The notes under the pieces are model-generated. The model made no database searches, was not told the origin of the DNA, and saw only the letters and a list, made by a program, of their open reading frames with translations. A program made the position numbers and the translations under genes. Below are positions 26,236 through 34,857 of a DNA stretch of 64,000 nucleotides, in pieces (the first letter of the stretch is position 1; each line of letters opens with the position of its first letter). Origin of the DNA: Candidatus Thiodiazotropha endolucinida (GTDB lineage: Bacteria; Pseudomonadota; Gammaproteobacteria; Chromatiales; Chromatiaceae); NCBI RefSeq assembly GCF_001715975.1, contig NZ_MARB01000014.1, positions 62,001 to 126,000 of the forward strand. The letters are read 5' to 3'.

Positions 26236-26619
26236 CTAGAGCTTGGTGAAAACGTCGGTGACACCCAGTAGTTCCAATACAATCAAAACAATGAGTACAG
26301 CGCCAAGGACGCCAAGAACACTGCCGCCTGCCGGCAGTTCATCCATTTGCTGATTAAGCATCACAAGCTCAGCGTCTGTGAGTGCATCCAGGCGCAATTC
26401 CGCCTCCGCAGGATTGACGCCCATACCGACCAGGGTGCTGCGGACATCGTCGCGGGTCATTGCCGAGCGGATTCGGTCTATATGCATTGCCCTCTCATCC
26501 ATTTGAATAACCGTCATGGTATTGATTGGTGATGCGAGGACTAGGGAGGGAAAACCTATGAGGGCAATATTTAGTGCAAGGATGAGTATCAAGAAACGCT
26601 TAAGCACAGATTGGAGCAC
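26236..26619 (-). CDS. PA2779-family small membrane protein
   Basis: About 127 residues. The GTG start at 26619 is chosen because AAGGAGG lies six bases upstream; the longer frame to 26697 lacks this. The protein starts VLQSVLKRFLILILALNIAL, a signal-like helix, continues with a helical acidic middle (ERAMHIDRIRSAMTRDDVRS, LVGMGVNPAEAELRLDALTD) and ends with a Gly-flanked helix (GGSVLGVLGAVLIVLIVLEL), the standard PA2779 layout. It is 61 bp before the PA2778-type peptidase gene on the same strand. Its glycine motif AGG before the C-terminal helix could be a processing site for the partner peptidase (inference). Confidence 0.86.
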   Translation of the reverse strand: MLQSVLKRFLILILALNIALIGFPSLVLASPINTMTVIQMDERAMHIDRIRSAMTRDDVRSTLVGMGVNPAEAELRLDALTDAELVMLNQQMDELPAGGSVLGVLGAVLIVLIVLELLGVTDVFTKL

Positions 26620-26808
26620 TTGCTTCCTCCTTGGTCGTGGACATTGACGCAGGGCCTGACTACAGAGGTATATAACCGCTTTGAGGGACTGAGGCAATTA
26701 CAAACCCGTTATGTCGACTCTTTTTTGCGACTTGATAGGGAATCAGTGATTATGACAGGAATTAAATTACTATTCCTGAATGCTTGTTTTGAGGCCGCCC
26801 CATGCCCG

Positions 26809-28143
26809 TCATTCATCTGGACCTATCTTTTGCAGTTGCTGTTTCATCTCTAACGCGCGCGCCTTATAACCTGGCGCCAATGAATGGTTAGGATTCAACG
26901 CCAGTATCTTGTTCCAGAATGCTATGGCTTCATCAAGTTCCTGCTTTCTGAAGAGTTGCATGGCACGTCGATGGTAGCTGTCCGTCAACTTATCGCGGAT
27001 TGAGAGTTGTGATGCCTGGGCGGCCGAATTATCCGGGTCGTATGTCAATACCTGGTTATAGGTCTGGTAGGCCTCTTCCAGGTTACCTGCAGTTTGCTGA
27101 TCCTGGGCTGCGCGCATCAACTTCTGTGCCTCGATTTTGTCTTCAACCAGAATCAGTTTGTTGATCGCTGCATCGTCGGATGAGTCGAGGATAATCAGTT
27201 TCTCTAAAATGGTCCTCGCGTTATCCAGGTCACCCCGGTTGATGAGCTGATCGGCATGTTCGTTGTAGTAGCCGGCGAGCAGTTTCGGCAGTTCCTGTGC
27301 ATTGGGGAGTTGGCTAATCTCGTTTTCCAGCAGGTAGATTGCTGCGCTGAGGTTGCCTTCTGCATGCAGTCCCATTGCAGTGCTGAGTGCTTCCTCCGCT
27401 GTCATTGCCGCAGGCTGTTCTTCAACAGCTAGCTCCACTGGTGGTTGCGAGGGTTCTTCGCTCTCCAGCGGTGCTTGCCCTTCCGGCATGGTGAGGGATG
27501 GCTCATCGATCTGAACTTCACCCGTCATTAAATCAGGCGTTACCGTGGTTTCCTCATCTGGTGTCGATTCAGGGATTTCCTGCACCACCGGTGCCGGTTC
27601 CGGTGGTGGTGTCTTCGGCTTAGGTTTAGGTTTTTTTCTCTCCGGCATGACACCGGGTACCCGGATGCGCTGTCCCGGCGCAAGTTTGCTCGGGTTCTCC
27701 AGTTTGTTGTATCGGGCCAGAATGACGAACTTGAGTGGATCGTTGAGAAACTTTTTGGCAATGATGGAAAGCGAGTCTCCCGGTTCCACGTCGTAAAAGA
27801 AGCTCTTCATACCGAGATAGTCGATGGGATCGGTATCCATCTGCTCGAGCAGATTCGTTGCAATCTGCAGGGTGGGTTTTTCCTGTAGTGCCCAAGCGAG
27901 TTGCAACCTGGCATTTTCATAGTCGCCCTGCTCGAGTTGTTGCAACGCCTTACGTACCCGTTGTGACGGGGTCAGCGAGTCCGGCGGTGTTGGGATGGTC
28001 TCCACCTCTTCCTGTGGTTCCGCCTGGACGGGTTCCGGCTGCTGCTGCGGACCCATGGCCACACAGGCGGAGAGACTCAAGATAAATAGGATTATGGTGA
28101 GGTGTTTGGCGAAATCTTGAATGCTATTAACGTTATCTTTCAC
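26809..28143 (-). CDS. LysM-TPR lipoprotein
   Basis: About 444 residues. A lipoprotein signal (LTIILFILSLSAC) precedes a Gln/Pro-rich linker, two TPR units, a LysM domain (FFYDVEPGDSLSIIAKKFLN ... APGQRIRVP), a Lys/Pro-Pro-Glu-rich linker (about 180-260) and four or more C-terminal TPR repeats (HAEGNLSAAIYLLENEISQL, QTAGNLEEAYQTYNQVLTYD). It should bind peptidoglycan and present a TPR scaffold to the periplasm. The GTG at 28143 is preferred as start because the longer frame to 28173 runs into the terminal repeat of the element at 28161. It is the last gene before the T6SS on the same strand but no T6SS link is shown. Confidence 0.83.
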   Translation of the reverse strand: MKDNVNSIQDFAKHLTIILFILSLSACVAMGPQQQPEPVQAEPQEEVETIPTPPDSLTPSQRVRKALQQLEQGDYENARLQLAWALQEKPTLQIATNLLEQMDTDPIDYLGMKSFFYDVEPGDSLSIIAKKFLNDPLKFVILARYNKLENPSKLAPGQRIRVPGVMPERKKPKPKPKTPPPEPAPVVQEIPESTPDEETTVTPDLMTGEVQIDEPSLTMPEGQAPLESEEPSQPPVELAVEEQPAAMTAEEALSTAMGLHAEGNLSAAIYLLENEISQLPNAQELPKLLAGYYNEHADQLINRGDLDNARTILEKLIILDSSDDAAINKLILVEDKIEAQKLMRAAQDQQTAGNLEEAYQTYNQVLTYDPDNSAAQASQLSIRDKLTDSYHRRAMQLFRKQELDEAIAFWNKILALNPNHSLAPGYKARALEMKQQLQKIGPDE

Positions 28144-28160
28144 AACATTATGTCTCTCAA

Positions 28161-28336
28161 GGCCTGTTAACACTCATCCAACCGGCCCTGCCGGGGCCAT
28201 TTTTTAGACCAGCGAGGCAGCATGAACGATGGGTGGTTTTTTTACCTTCATTTTGAATAACCAAACTCCTCTCCTTGCACCATGGTCGGTGCTTTTTCAG
28301 GGGCATCAGAGCCGATTGGATGAGTGTTAACAGGCC
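28161..28336. repeat. Structured repeat element, copy 1 (MITE-like or RNA)
   Basis: A 176-bp non-coding element bounded by perfect 21-bp inverted repeats; the shared core is CTGTTAACACTCATCCAA on the left (28164-28181) and its complement on the right (28316-28333). Inside lie GGCCC-TGCCG-GGGCC followed by six T, a conserved AGGCAGCATGAACGATGG block, and the hairpin GCACC-ATGGTC-GGTGC followed by TTTTT. A second copy in the same orientation is at 45374-45543, where stem positions differ in a compensatory way. It carries no coding frame. It may be a non-autonomous transposon, a structured RNA, or both. Confidence 0.85.
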
Positions 28337-28401
28337 CAAATGAACTTGTTTGATTCCTGCGTGCTGCTGTCCTGTCAGTGACTTTGAGCCAATATAGCAG
28401 A

Positions 28402-29157
28402 TCATCCCTGTTCGGGCGCGTTTGATTGGGTCGATCTCACCTCTACCAGCACCAGAGTCACATTATCCCGTGCCCCGCGTTCCATTGCCAAGTCGATCAG
28501 CTGCTGTACCGCCTCCTGAAAGCCGTGACTACCCAATATTTGGGCGATCTCCGCATCGTTGACCTCCTTATTCAGACCATCGCTGCAGAGCAGGAACAAG
28601 TCACCGTCGCAGGGTTCGAAGATCTCTGCATCCAGTTCCAGTTCCTCACTGGCGCCAACCGCACGAGTAATATAGTTGGCGATCGGTGACTGTTCCGCCT
28701 CATCGCTGCTGACAATGCCTTGTTCAATCAACTCTTCAACCTGGCTGTGATCACGGCTGAGCTGTTTCAGTCTCTCCCGGCGATAGAGATAGATACGGCT
28801 GTCTCCCGCCCATTGATAGATACAGTAGCCCTGATAGGTAAGCAGAGTGACCACTGTGGAACCGATGATTTCACCGCCGCGACGTTGCGATTCCAACAAC
28901 AGTTGTCGATTGACATATTGCAGGCGTTGCTCCACATCGCCGGCCAGTGCTCCCAGGGAATCCCCGGGGGTAATCGACTTGAGCTCGTTGACGATCATTT
29001 CTGAGGCCATATCGCCGGCGGCGTGGCCGCCCATACCGTCCGCCACCACCCAGATACCAAGATCGGCTCGGTCGAGACAGGCATCTTCATTGATAGAACG
29101 CACCATGCCCTTGTCGCTCATGTGCGCAGAGACCCAGTAGAAGCTGTTGAGACTCAT
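28402..29157 (-). CDS. pppA: PP2C-type Ser/Thr phosphatase PppA of the T6SS
   Basis: 251 residues of the PPM/PP2C family with all metal-binding motifs: RSINEDACL, VVADGMGGHAAGDMAS, GSTVVTLL, WAGDSRIYLYR, RDHSQ, ITRAVG, LLCSDGLN and ARDNVTLVLVE. In the Pseudomonas HSI-I system PppA removes the phosphate that PpkA puts on the FHA protein and so turns secretion off. It ends the structural operon: its ATG overlaps the TagF stop by four bases. No PpkA-type kinase is found next to it; the transmembrane kinase at 18702 is the only Ser/Thr kinase in the window. Confidence 0.94.
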   Translation of the reverse strand: MSLNSFYWVSAHMSDKGMVRSINEDACLDRADLGIWVVADGMGGHAAGDMASEMIVNELKSITPGDSLGALAGDVEQRLQYVNRQLLLESQRRGGEIIGSTVVTLLTYQGYCIYQWAGDSRIYLYRRERLKQLSRDHSQVEELIEQGIVSSDEAEQSPIANYITRAVGASEELELDAEIFEPCDGDLFLLCSDGLNKEVNDAEIAQILGSHGFQEAVQQLIDLAMERGARDNVTLVLVEVRSTQSNAPEQG

Positions 29158-29954
29158 TGCGGCTGCGAAGCTTCAATATCGGATGCGGCCCCCATGGCGT
29201 AGGTGCCGGTCTCGATCTCCTCCCAGCCATGCTGAGCCCAGGCACCATCGATCAGGGCACTGGCACCTTTGATCTGGGGTAGCCCCTGACACAGCAGCAG
29301 CGACGGTGAGATGCGCTCCGAACCCTGGGTCCACCAAAGGCTGTAGGCAAACAGCAGTTTCTTCATCAGATGGGGCAGAAAGAGGGGATAGATGGTGCGC
29401 ATGGAGGATTGGTCATCGAGATTGGCATGCCAGGCGTTGCTCAACGCAGTAGTGGCCGCCTCCGGCTGCGCGGAGTGGATCTCCCGCTCACTATCGGGCA
29501 GACTCACTGCATGAAGCTGCTGCTCGAATGACTCCATCTGGAAATCGTCCTCCAGGCAGGAGAGGGCAAGGCTCTCCATCCTCGCGAACCAGGCCTCGGA
29601 CTCCTCCATGAAGAGAAACAGATTGCATTTGGGATCGAGTCTGGCCGCCATGGTGAAGGGGTAGTAGCGTCCGACCCGGTCCACGCTGGGCATCAACACC
29701 CCGGCCCAGCCATGTTCACCGCAGATACCCGGAGTGAGGGCGAAGCGCCACAGGGGACTGGTGAGATAGTTATCCAGCCAGAAATCCCCGAGTTGTTCAC
29801 GGCTGTTGGCTATCGCCTCCTGCATCCAGGTTTCCCAGGGCGCAATGAAGCCCCTCGGCAGGCGTCGTGTGACGAAATCCCCGAGGGACGGTATCTTGCC
29901 GTAGAACCCCGGAGCGTCTTCGTGCATTGTGTTGTTCAGAGTCTGCTCGGACAC
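29154..29954 (-). CDS. tagF: T6SS accessory protein TagF
   Basis: 266 residues with the TagF N-terminal signature GFYGKIPSLGDFVTRRLPRG and FIAPWETWMQEAI, then SPLWRFALTPGICG and GVLMPSVDRVGRYYPFTMAA. TagF holds the T6SS in check after assembly begins and acts on the FHA protein in Pseudomonas. In some systems TagF is fused to the PppA phosphatase; here the two are separate but overlap by four bases. A GTG at 29954 overlaps the tssM stop; ATG 29927 is the alternative start, and neither has a strong ribosome site. Confidence 0.93.
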   Translation of the reverse strand: MSEQTLNNTMHEDAPGFYGKIPSLGDFVTRRLPRGFIAPWETWMQEAIANSREQLGDFWLDNYLTSPLWRFALTPGICGEHGWAGVLMPSVDRVGRYYPFTMAARLDPKCNLFLFMEESEAWFARMESLALSCLEDDFQMESFEQQLHAVSLPDSEREIHSAQPEAATTALSNAWHANLDDQSSMRTIYPLFLPHLMKKLLFAYSLWWTQGSERISPSLLLCQGLPQIKGASALIDGAWAQHGWEEIETGTYAMGAASDIEASQPQ

Positions 29955-32900
29955 CGGAAATCTGCCAATTCTCTAAGTTTGAACGGATTGAGTGCTCCAC
30001 TGGCACGCATCATGAATCGGGATTTACGCCCACCTACGTCAAACTCAACCTTGATGGTTTCGGGAGAGTCGGTGGCCTCTGTTTTTGCCTGATCGATGAT
30101 CCGGAACCAGCCCCATGGTCCATCTTCGGTGAGCCCGGATGGTTTGTTGCCGGCAGGGGGCGCCAGCAGGATCTTGGTATCGCTGATGCCGGAATCATCG
30201 GGCCAGGTCATGCGGTTCCATCGGGCTGGCCCGTGGTTATACCTGACACGCTGTTGATTGAGTAACAGGGTAATCTGAGTGATGGTGGTATCCATGCTCA
30301 GGGGCTTGATCTCGAAGTGGATCTTCGGCTCCTGGGATGACCCGCTGAAAAATGCGTCGCGAATGACTGCCGCTCTTTGGAATTGTCTGAGGGTTCCTGT
30401 CGGTATGCCCAATGCACGGTTGCCGGCGGCATTCCAGCGCCAGTTGCGGCGTGATGTATCGACAAAGTCCTGCAGATAGGTATTGAAGAAATTGTCCATC
30501 ATCCCACCCGGACCGAAAAAGCGCCCGAAATCACCGATAGTCACTTCACGGCTGCTGGTACGGTCAAGGGGATAACGACCAGTCAGGCTGCGCTGACAGA
30601 AGGGCAGCAGCTGGGTTTTCCAGACTGAGTTCAAATGTGATCTGACCCCGGAAACGGTCAGATTCGAGCTGCCGTCGGCCAATGAGTTGAGCATTCCCGC
30701 GAGGGGACCAGGCTGACGTTTCGCTTCCAGTTTCAGTCGGCTGATGACACTGCCACCCGCGGAAGGGTCTCTGGCCACATTGAAGGCTTGGTTGGATTGG
30801 TTGCCGGCGGAGGCGATTGAACTCATATGGGCATAGAGTTCGTTCAGCATCTCCATGGTTCTTTCAAGGGGTGCCTGCTCTCCCTCCTGGGCATCGATCA
30901 TCCTGTTGAGACTGGCAAAATGCTGATCCACCGGGGTTGTCAGCAGGGAATCCTGCGGTGTCTCCTCAGATCCATCCGGCGCCACCTGGAGTATCGAGGC
31001 GAGTCGACGAGTGATGCCCGAGGTGTTTCTCTCCACCAGTTCAGCAGCCTTTTTTGCGCCGCCGGGAAGACGGGAGAGGGTGGTCTGCTCCTGGATCAGC
31101 TTCAGATAGCGGCGTAGGGGAGAACTCGGTCCTGAGATGATGTTGAGGATATCGACTGCCTGCCGCATGCTGTTGAACGGCTTGACCCGGATGTCGGCCA
31201 GCAGTTGATCCCAGGTGCGGATATACTCCTCGTAGTAGAGCTCTTTGACCCGCGCACTGAGCCTTACCAGATCGGTTTTGCCGACAATCTTCTCCAGATC
31301 GGGACCGAGTATCCATTTCTCTTCCAGCAGCTTGTTGGCTATCTCAAGATGGTCCTTGAGAAACAGTTTGTGATAACCCTCATAACTGAACAGGGCCGGG
31401 ATCTCTTTGTCCAGCGGCTCGCCGGAACGACGACTGAAAACCATTTCCGCATCCGCTCCGATGACCTGGGAGAGTCGAATCGGAGGTATGGCGCCGCTTT
31501 CAGTGGTCCGTTTCATGCGGTTATAGACCCGGTCGGCCAGGGGTACCCGCAGCAGATTGCCGCGCACGTGGGCGATCAGGTCCTGATCCAATGGCAGGGT
31601 CGGCGTCATTGGCAGCATCTCCAGCAGTGCGTCGAGATGCCCCGTCAGGGCCTGTCGCGCCTGGGCATTCTCGGCACCGGGGAGGGTCAACTGCCACTGT
31701 AGCTGCATCCAGGCCTTGACGGTGGCGGCATCGAAATGCTCGCTGTCATCGAACATCAGATAGACCTTGAGGGCTTCATACAGGTAGTCGGGATTGTTTC
31801 CCTGTTGATTGAGTTGATTCTCCAGGCTGAGAATGATGCGAGGCAGAAACAGATTTTTCAGGCTGGTGCGATAGGCGCTCACAGCCTCGCTACCCAGTTT
31901 ATCGCCCTGATACAACCCCAAACCCATGAGCCATGGGATATCGGCCTCCTGATCCGCGTAGCCGCCGGGGATCTGCCGTACCGAATCGAGTGCAGGGACC
32001 ACATTGGTGAGGGTCAGGTCATCCGGTGCGACGGCGTTCACCTTCTCCTCGGCGGCATTCGCCTGGATCGCCACCTGGTCGATATAGCTCTTGTTGCGGC
32101 TGTAGCTGGTGAACCAGGCGATGCCGGCCAGCACCGCCAGGGAGATGGCCCCTGCATAGGCCACGCGCTGCAGCCAGGCACGCCGCTTTTCTACCCGGGT
32201 GTTGACGCCGGCAAGATGGGCTTCCGGAAAGATCAGATCCTTGAACAGACGATTGATGAAGTAACTGCGTCCGGAGCCGGAAAATGCGGGTGCGATCTGT
32301 CGGTTGAGACCGAACTCCTGGGCCATCGAGCCGAGCAGTCGATCGATGGGGGGGGCCTCCTGGGTGCCGCTGGTGAAGTAGATGCCCCGTACCATCGGGG
32401 TCTCCTGGAACCGGTTGGCATTGAAGGCCTCATGCAGAAAACCCTCAGCCGCTTCACGCAGGGCACTGAACTGTTGTGGAAAGGAGTAGATCAATACCCG
32501 GCGCTTGGCATCGCGCTCCTGTTCCAGGCGATCCAACAGGCGTACATCGATGCGTTTTTCCAGCGCCCTGAACTCATCCCGGAAATGACTGATGCCGCTC
32601 TCCTGATCGGCCTTGTCCGTGAGGGGGAAGGTCATGCCCCAGACCTGACTGCGCTCTTCCCTGCCCATGTTTTCGAAGAATTCGCTGAATCCGGCCAGCA
32701 GATCGCATTTGGTGAACAGTACATAGATGGGGAAACGGATCCCGAAGTGGTCGATCAACTCCTTGACCCGCATGCGGATCGCCTTGGCATGATTGAGGCG
32801 CTCCAGCTCCGTCAGCTGCAGGATATCCTCGACGCTGATCGCCACCAACGCACCGTTGATCGGCCGGCGTTTACGATGCTTTTTCAACAGATCGAGAAAG

Positions 32901-33517
32901 CCCATCCAGGCGGCCCGGTCGACCTCTTCGTAACTGTCCTGTGTGGTGTAGCGGCCGGCTGTATCGAGCAATACCGCATCATCGGTGAACCACCAGTCAC
33001 AGTTGCGGGTGCCACCGATCCCCTGAACCGCATCATTACCCAGTTTATCCGCCAGGGGGAAGTGCAGACCTGAGTTGAGCAGGGCGGTGGTCTTGCCGCT
33101 GCCGGGTGGGCCGATAAACATATACCAGGGGAGTTGGTAGAGAAATTGGCGATTGTTTTTACCGCCGACCTTCGACTCCTTGAGTATTCTGATCGCATCG
33201 TCGAGGCGTTGGCCGAGAATCTCCACCTCCTCATCGGATTCCCGTAAAAAGCTTTGTGGCTGATCCTTCTGGCCGACCACGCTCTCCAGCATCTGCTGAT
33301 TTTTCTTGCGTGCTGTGAGGAAGCGTCGCAACTCCATACCTACCCAGATCAGCATCAACAGGGGGATTGCGATCAGACGTGCAATTGCCGAGCCCAGAGG
33401 TTCGACTCCGGCGATGGCAATCAGGGGTCCGACCAACCAGATTATGACCGAGATTGCAATCAATCCCAGGATGGCAACGAACCAGCGATTTTTTACGATG
33501 CTTAAAATTGCGCGCAT
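29936..33517 (-). CDS. tssM: T6SS membrane-complex subunit TssM (IcmF)
   Basis: 1193 residues. Two N-terminal membrane helices (residues 12-30 and 43-60), a cytosolic GTPase-like domain with Walker A GPPGSGKTT at 136-144 and GGTRNCDWWFTDDAVLLDTA (Walker B region), a third helix near residue 450 (RVAYAGAISLAVLAGIAWF), then a long periplasmic region ending in the C-terminal beta domain that binds TssJ. TssM, TssL and TssJ form the envelope-spanning channel. The intact Walker A motif suggests nucleotide binding, which is not present in all TssM proteins. It lies 15 bp behind tssL. Confidence 0.96.
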   Translation of the reverse strand: MRAILSIVKNRWFVAILGLIAISVIIWLVGPLIAIAGVEPLGSAIARLIAIPLLMLIWVGMELRRFLTARKKNQQMLESVVGQKDQPQSFLRESDEEVEILGQRLDDAIRILKESKVGGKNNRQFLYQLPWYMFIGPPGSGKTTALLNSGLHFPLADKLGNDAVQGIGGTRNCDWWFTDDAVLLDTAGRYTTQDSYEEVDRAAWMGFLDLLKKHRKRRPINGALVAISVEDILQLTELERLNHAKAIRMRVKELIDHFGIRFPIYVLFTKCDLLAGFSEFFENMGREERSQVWGMTFPLTDKADQESGISHFRDEFRALEKRIDVRLLDRLEQERDAKRRVLIYSFPQQFSALREAAEGFLHEAFNANRFQETPMVRGIYFTSGTQEAPPIDRLLGSMAQEFGLNRQIAPAFSGSGRSYFINRLFKDLIFPEAHLAGVNTRVEKRRAWLQRVAYAGAISLAVLAGIAWFTSYSRNKSYIDQVAIQANAAEEKVNAVAPDDLTLTNVVPALDSVRQIPGGYADQEADIPWLMGLGLYQGDKLGSEAVSAYRTSLKNLFLPRIILSLENQLNQQGNNPDYLYEALKVYLMFDDSEHFDAATVKAWMQLQWQLTLPGAENAQARQALTGHLDALLEMLPMTPTLPLDQDLIAHVRGNLLRVPLADRVYNRMKRTTESGAIPPIRLSQVIGADAEMVFSRRSGEPLDKEIPALFSYEGYHKLFLKDHLEIANKLLEEKWILGPDLEKIVGKTDLVRLSARVKELYYEEYIRTWDQLLADIRVKPFNSMRQAVDILNIISGPSSPLRRYLKLIQEQTTLSRLPGGAKKAAELVERNTSGITRRLASILQVAPDGSEETPQDSLLTTPVDQHFASLNRMIDAQEGEQAPLERTMEMLNELYAHMSSIASAGNQSNQAFNVARDPSAGGSVISRLKLEAKRQPGPLAGMLNSLADGSSNLTVSGVRSHLNSVWKTQLLPFCQRSLTGRYPLDRTSSREVTIGDFGRFFGPGGMMDNFFNTYLQDFVDTSRRNWRWNAAGNRALGIPTGTLRQFQRAAVIRDAFFSGSSQEPKIHFEIKPLSMDTTITQITLLLNQQRVRYNHGPARWNRMTWPDDSGISDTKILLAPPAGNKPSGLTEDGPWGWFRIIDQAKTEATDSPETIKVEFDVGGRKSRFMMRASGALNPFKLRELADFRCPSRL

Positions 33518-33532
33518 ATGGGTAGCCGTTGC

Positions 33533-34855
33533 CTATGGTTTTATCAGGGTGATTTCTACACGCCGGTTGCGTGCTCTGCCCTCACCGGTGTCATTGGATG
33601 CAAGCGGCTCTGCCGAACCTCTGCCTATGCTTTGGATACGACCTGGTTTGGCGAGGTCGCTTGCCATGATCTTCGCCACCGATTCGGCGCGGGCTCTGGA
33701 AAGATGCCAATTGGAGGGGAAGCGCAGACTGCGAATCGGTATATTGTCTGTATGACCCTCAACCACAATCTCGCCTTGCAGCTGATCCATCGCCGCAGCG
33801 ATGCGCTTCAACAGGGGTAGAAACTGTGCCTTGACGGCGCCACTGCCGGAAGCGAACAGACCGTCTCCGGCAATACGCACACTGCCTTCCGCGTAGTCCT
33901 CTGCAACATCGACACTGCCTTGGGTGATCTCATTCGCCAACAGGACACGCAGTGTCAGTTCAGGCTCCGGTGCCGGGGGTGGCTTGCGCTCCACCACGGT
34001 CTTTACATTACGCGCGATATTGTGCAGTTCGGCGTGAACCGGATCCGATTGTACATTCAGGCTGAGATTGAAGCCTGAATACATCAACAGCAAAATCACA
34101 CCGGAAACAGCTAAAACGACCCACAGCGGGACATACTGAACCAGCGCATTCTGCTTCAGATAGATACCCTGCCAATGTCCGGACAGGTCACGTTCATACT
34201 CTTCGTGATGATTTCGTATCGTGCGATAGAGATTGTCGCGCAGTGTCTGCAGCTGGGCATAACCATCCGGTAGCGGGCGGAAGCGCCCCTCAAAACCGAA
34301 AGAGAGACAGATGTACATCACTTCCAGCAACTCGATATTCTTGGCTGGATTTTGCAGCAGTTTTTGCAGTAGCTGGAAAAACTTCTCACCACCCCATGCC
34401 TCGTTATGCAGGCTTACCAGCAGGCTTTGATCACGCCAGAGACTTTGATTGCCCCAGGGGGTGGAAAGAACCGTCTCATCGATAGTGGTGCACAACACGT
34501 ATCGCGTCCAGAAGATCGTCTCTTTGTCCACACCAAGATCTTCTGCGGTGCGCTCGAAGATCCTGAACTTCTCGATGATGCTGTTTTTTAGTGCGGCCGG
34601 ATCCGGATGTGACGGCGTCTCTCGCAAACGTCCCAACAGGGAGAGTAGTGAGGTGGCGGCAATCTCCAGTTTATTCGCGCCTTGTCGAGTCGGCAGTCTG
34701 GGGGCGGCAGCTGTCCGTTGCGGTGGTGCTGCCGGTGGGGCCTGAGATGGTGATGACGGTTGAGCTGCCGGACCTTTGCCACCCGGTCTGGGACGGATGA
34801 CGGTGCGGTCACCTGTTTCGTTGGGCTTCATGCCAAATGGGTCGTCATGATCCAT
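33533..34855 (-). CDS. tssL: T6SS subunit TssL (DotU) with C-terminal OmpA-like domain
   Basis: About 440 residues. A Pro/Ala-rich N-terminal stretch, the DotU domain (LEIAATSLLSLLGRLRE ... TRYVLCTTIDETVLSTPWG and EVMYICLSFGFEGRFRPL), one membrane helix (YVPLWVVLAVSGVILLLMYS), and a periplasmic OmpA/MotB peptidoglycan-binding domain (VVEGHTDNIPIRSLRFPSNW, LSRARAESVAKIM). This is an extended TssL that can hold peptidoglycan itself, so no separate TagL anchor is needed. ATG 34855 has an AAAGG box upstream; a TTG two codons earlier overlaps the tssK stop. It is coupled to tssK. Confidence 0.95.
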   Translation of the reverse strand: MDHDDPFGMKPNETGDRTVIRPRPGGKGPAAQPSSPSQAPPAAPPQRTAAAPRLPTRQGANKLEIAATSLLSLLGRLRETPSHPDPAALKNSIIEKFRIFERTAEDLGVDKETIFWTRYVLCTTIDETVLSTPWGNQSLWRDQSLLVSLHNEAWGGEKFFQLLQKLLQNPAKNIELLEVMYICLSFGFEGRFRPLPDGYAQLQTLRDNLYRTIRNHHEEYERDLSGHWQGIYLKQNALVQYVPLWVVLAVSGVILLLMYSGFNLSLNVQSDPVHAELHNIARNVKTVVERKPPPAPEPELTLRVLLANEITQGSVDVAEDYAEGSVRIAGDGLFASGSGAVKAQFLPLLKRIAAAMDQLQGEIVVEGHTDNIPIRSLRFPSNWHLSRARAESVAKIMASDLAKPGRIQSIGRGSAEPLASNDTGEGRARNRRVEITLIKP

Positions 34856-34857
34856 TG

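Noticed and set aside
31736-33073. Open frame of 445 codons on the plus strand inside tssM
   Set aside because: It is antisense to the conserved GTPase part of TssM, has no family pattern and no ribosome site. Long antisense frames are common opposite genes with biased third positions.
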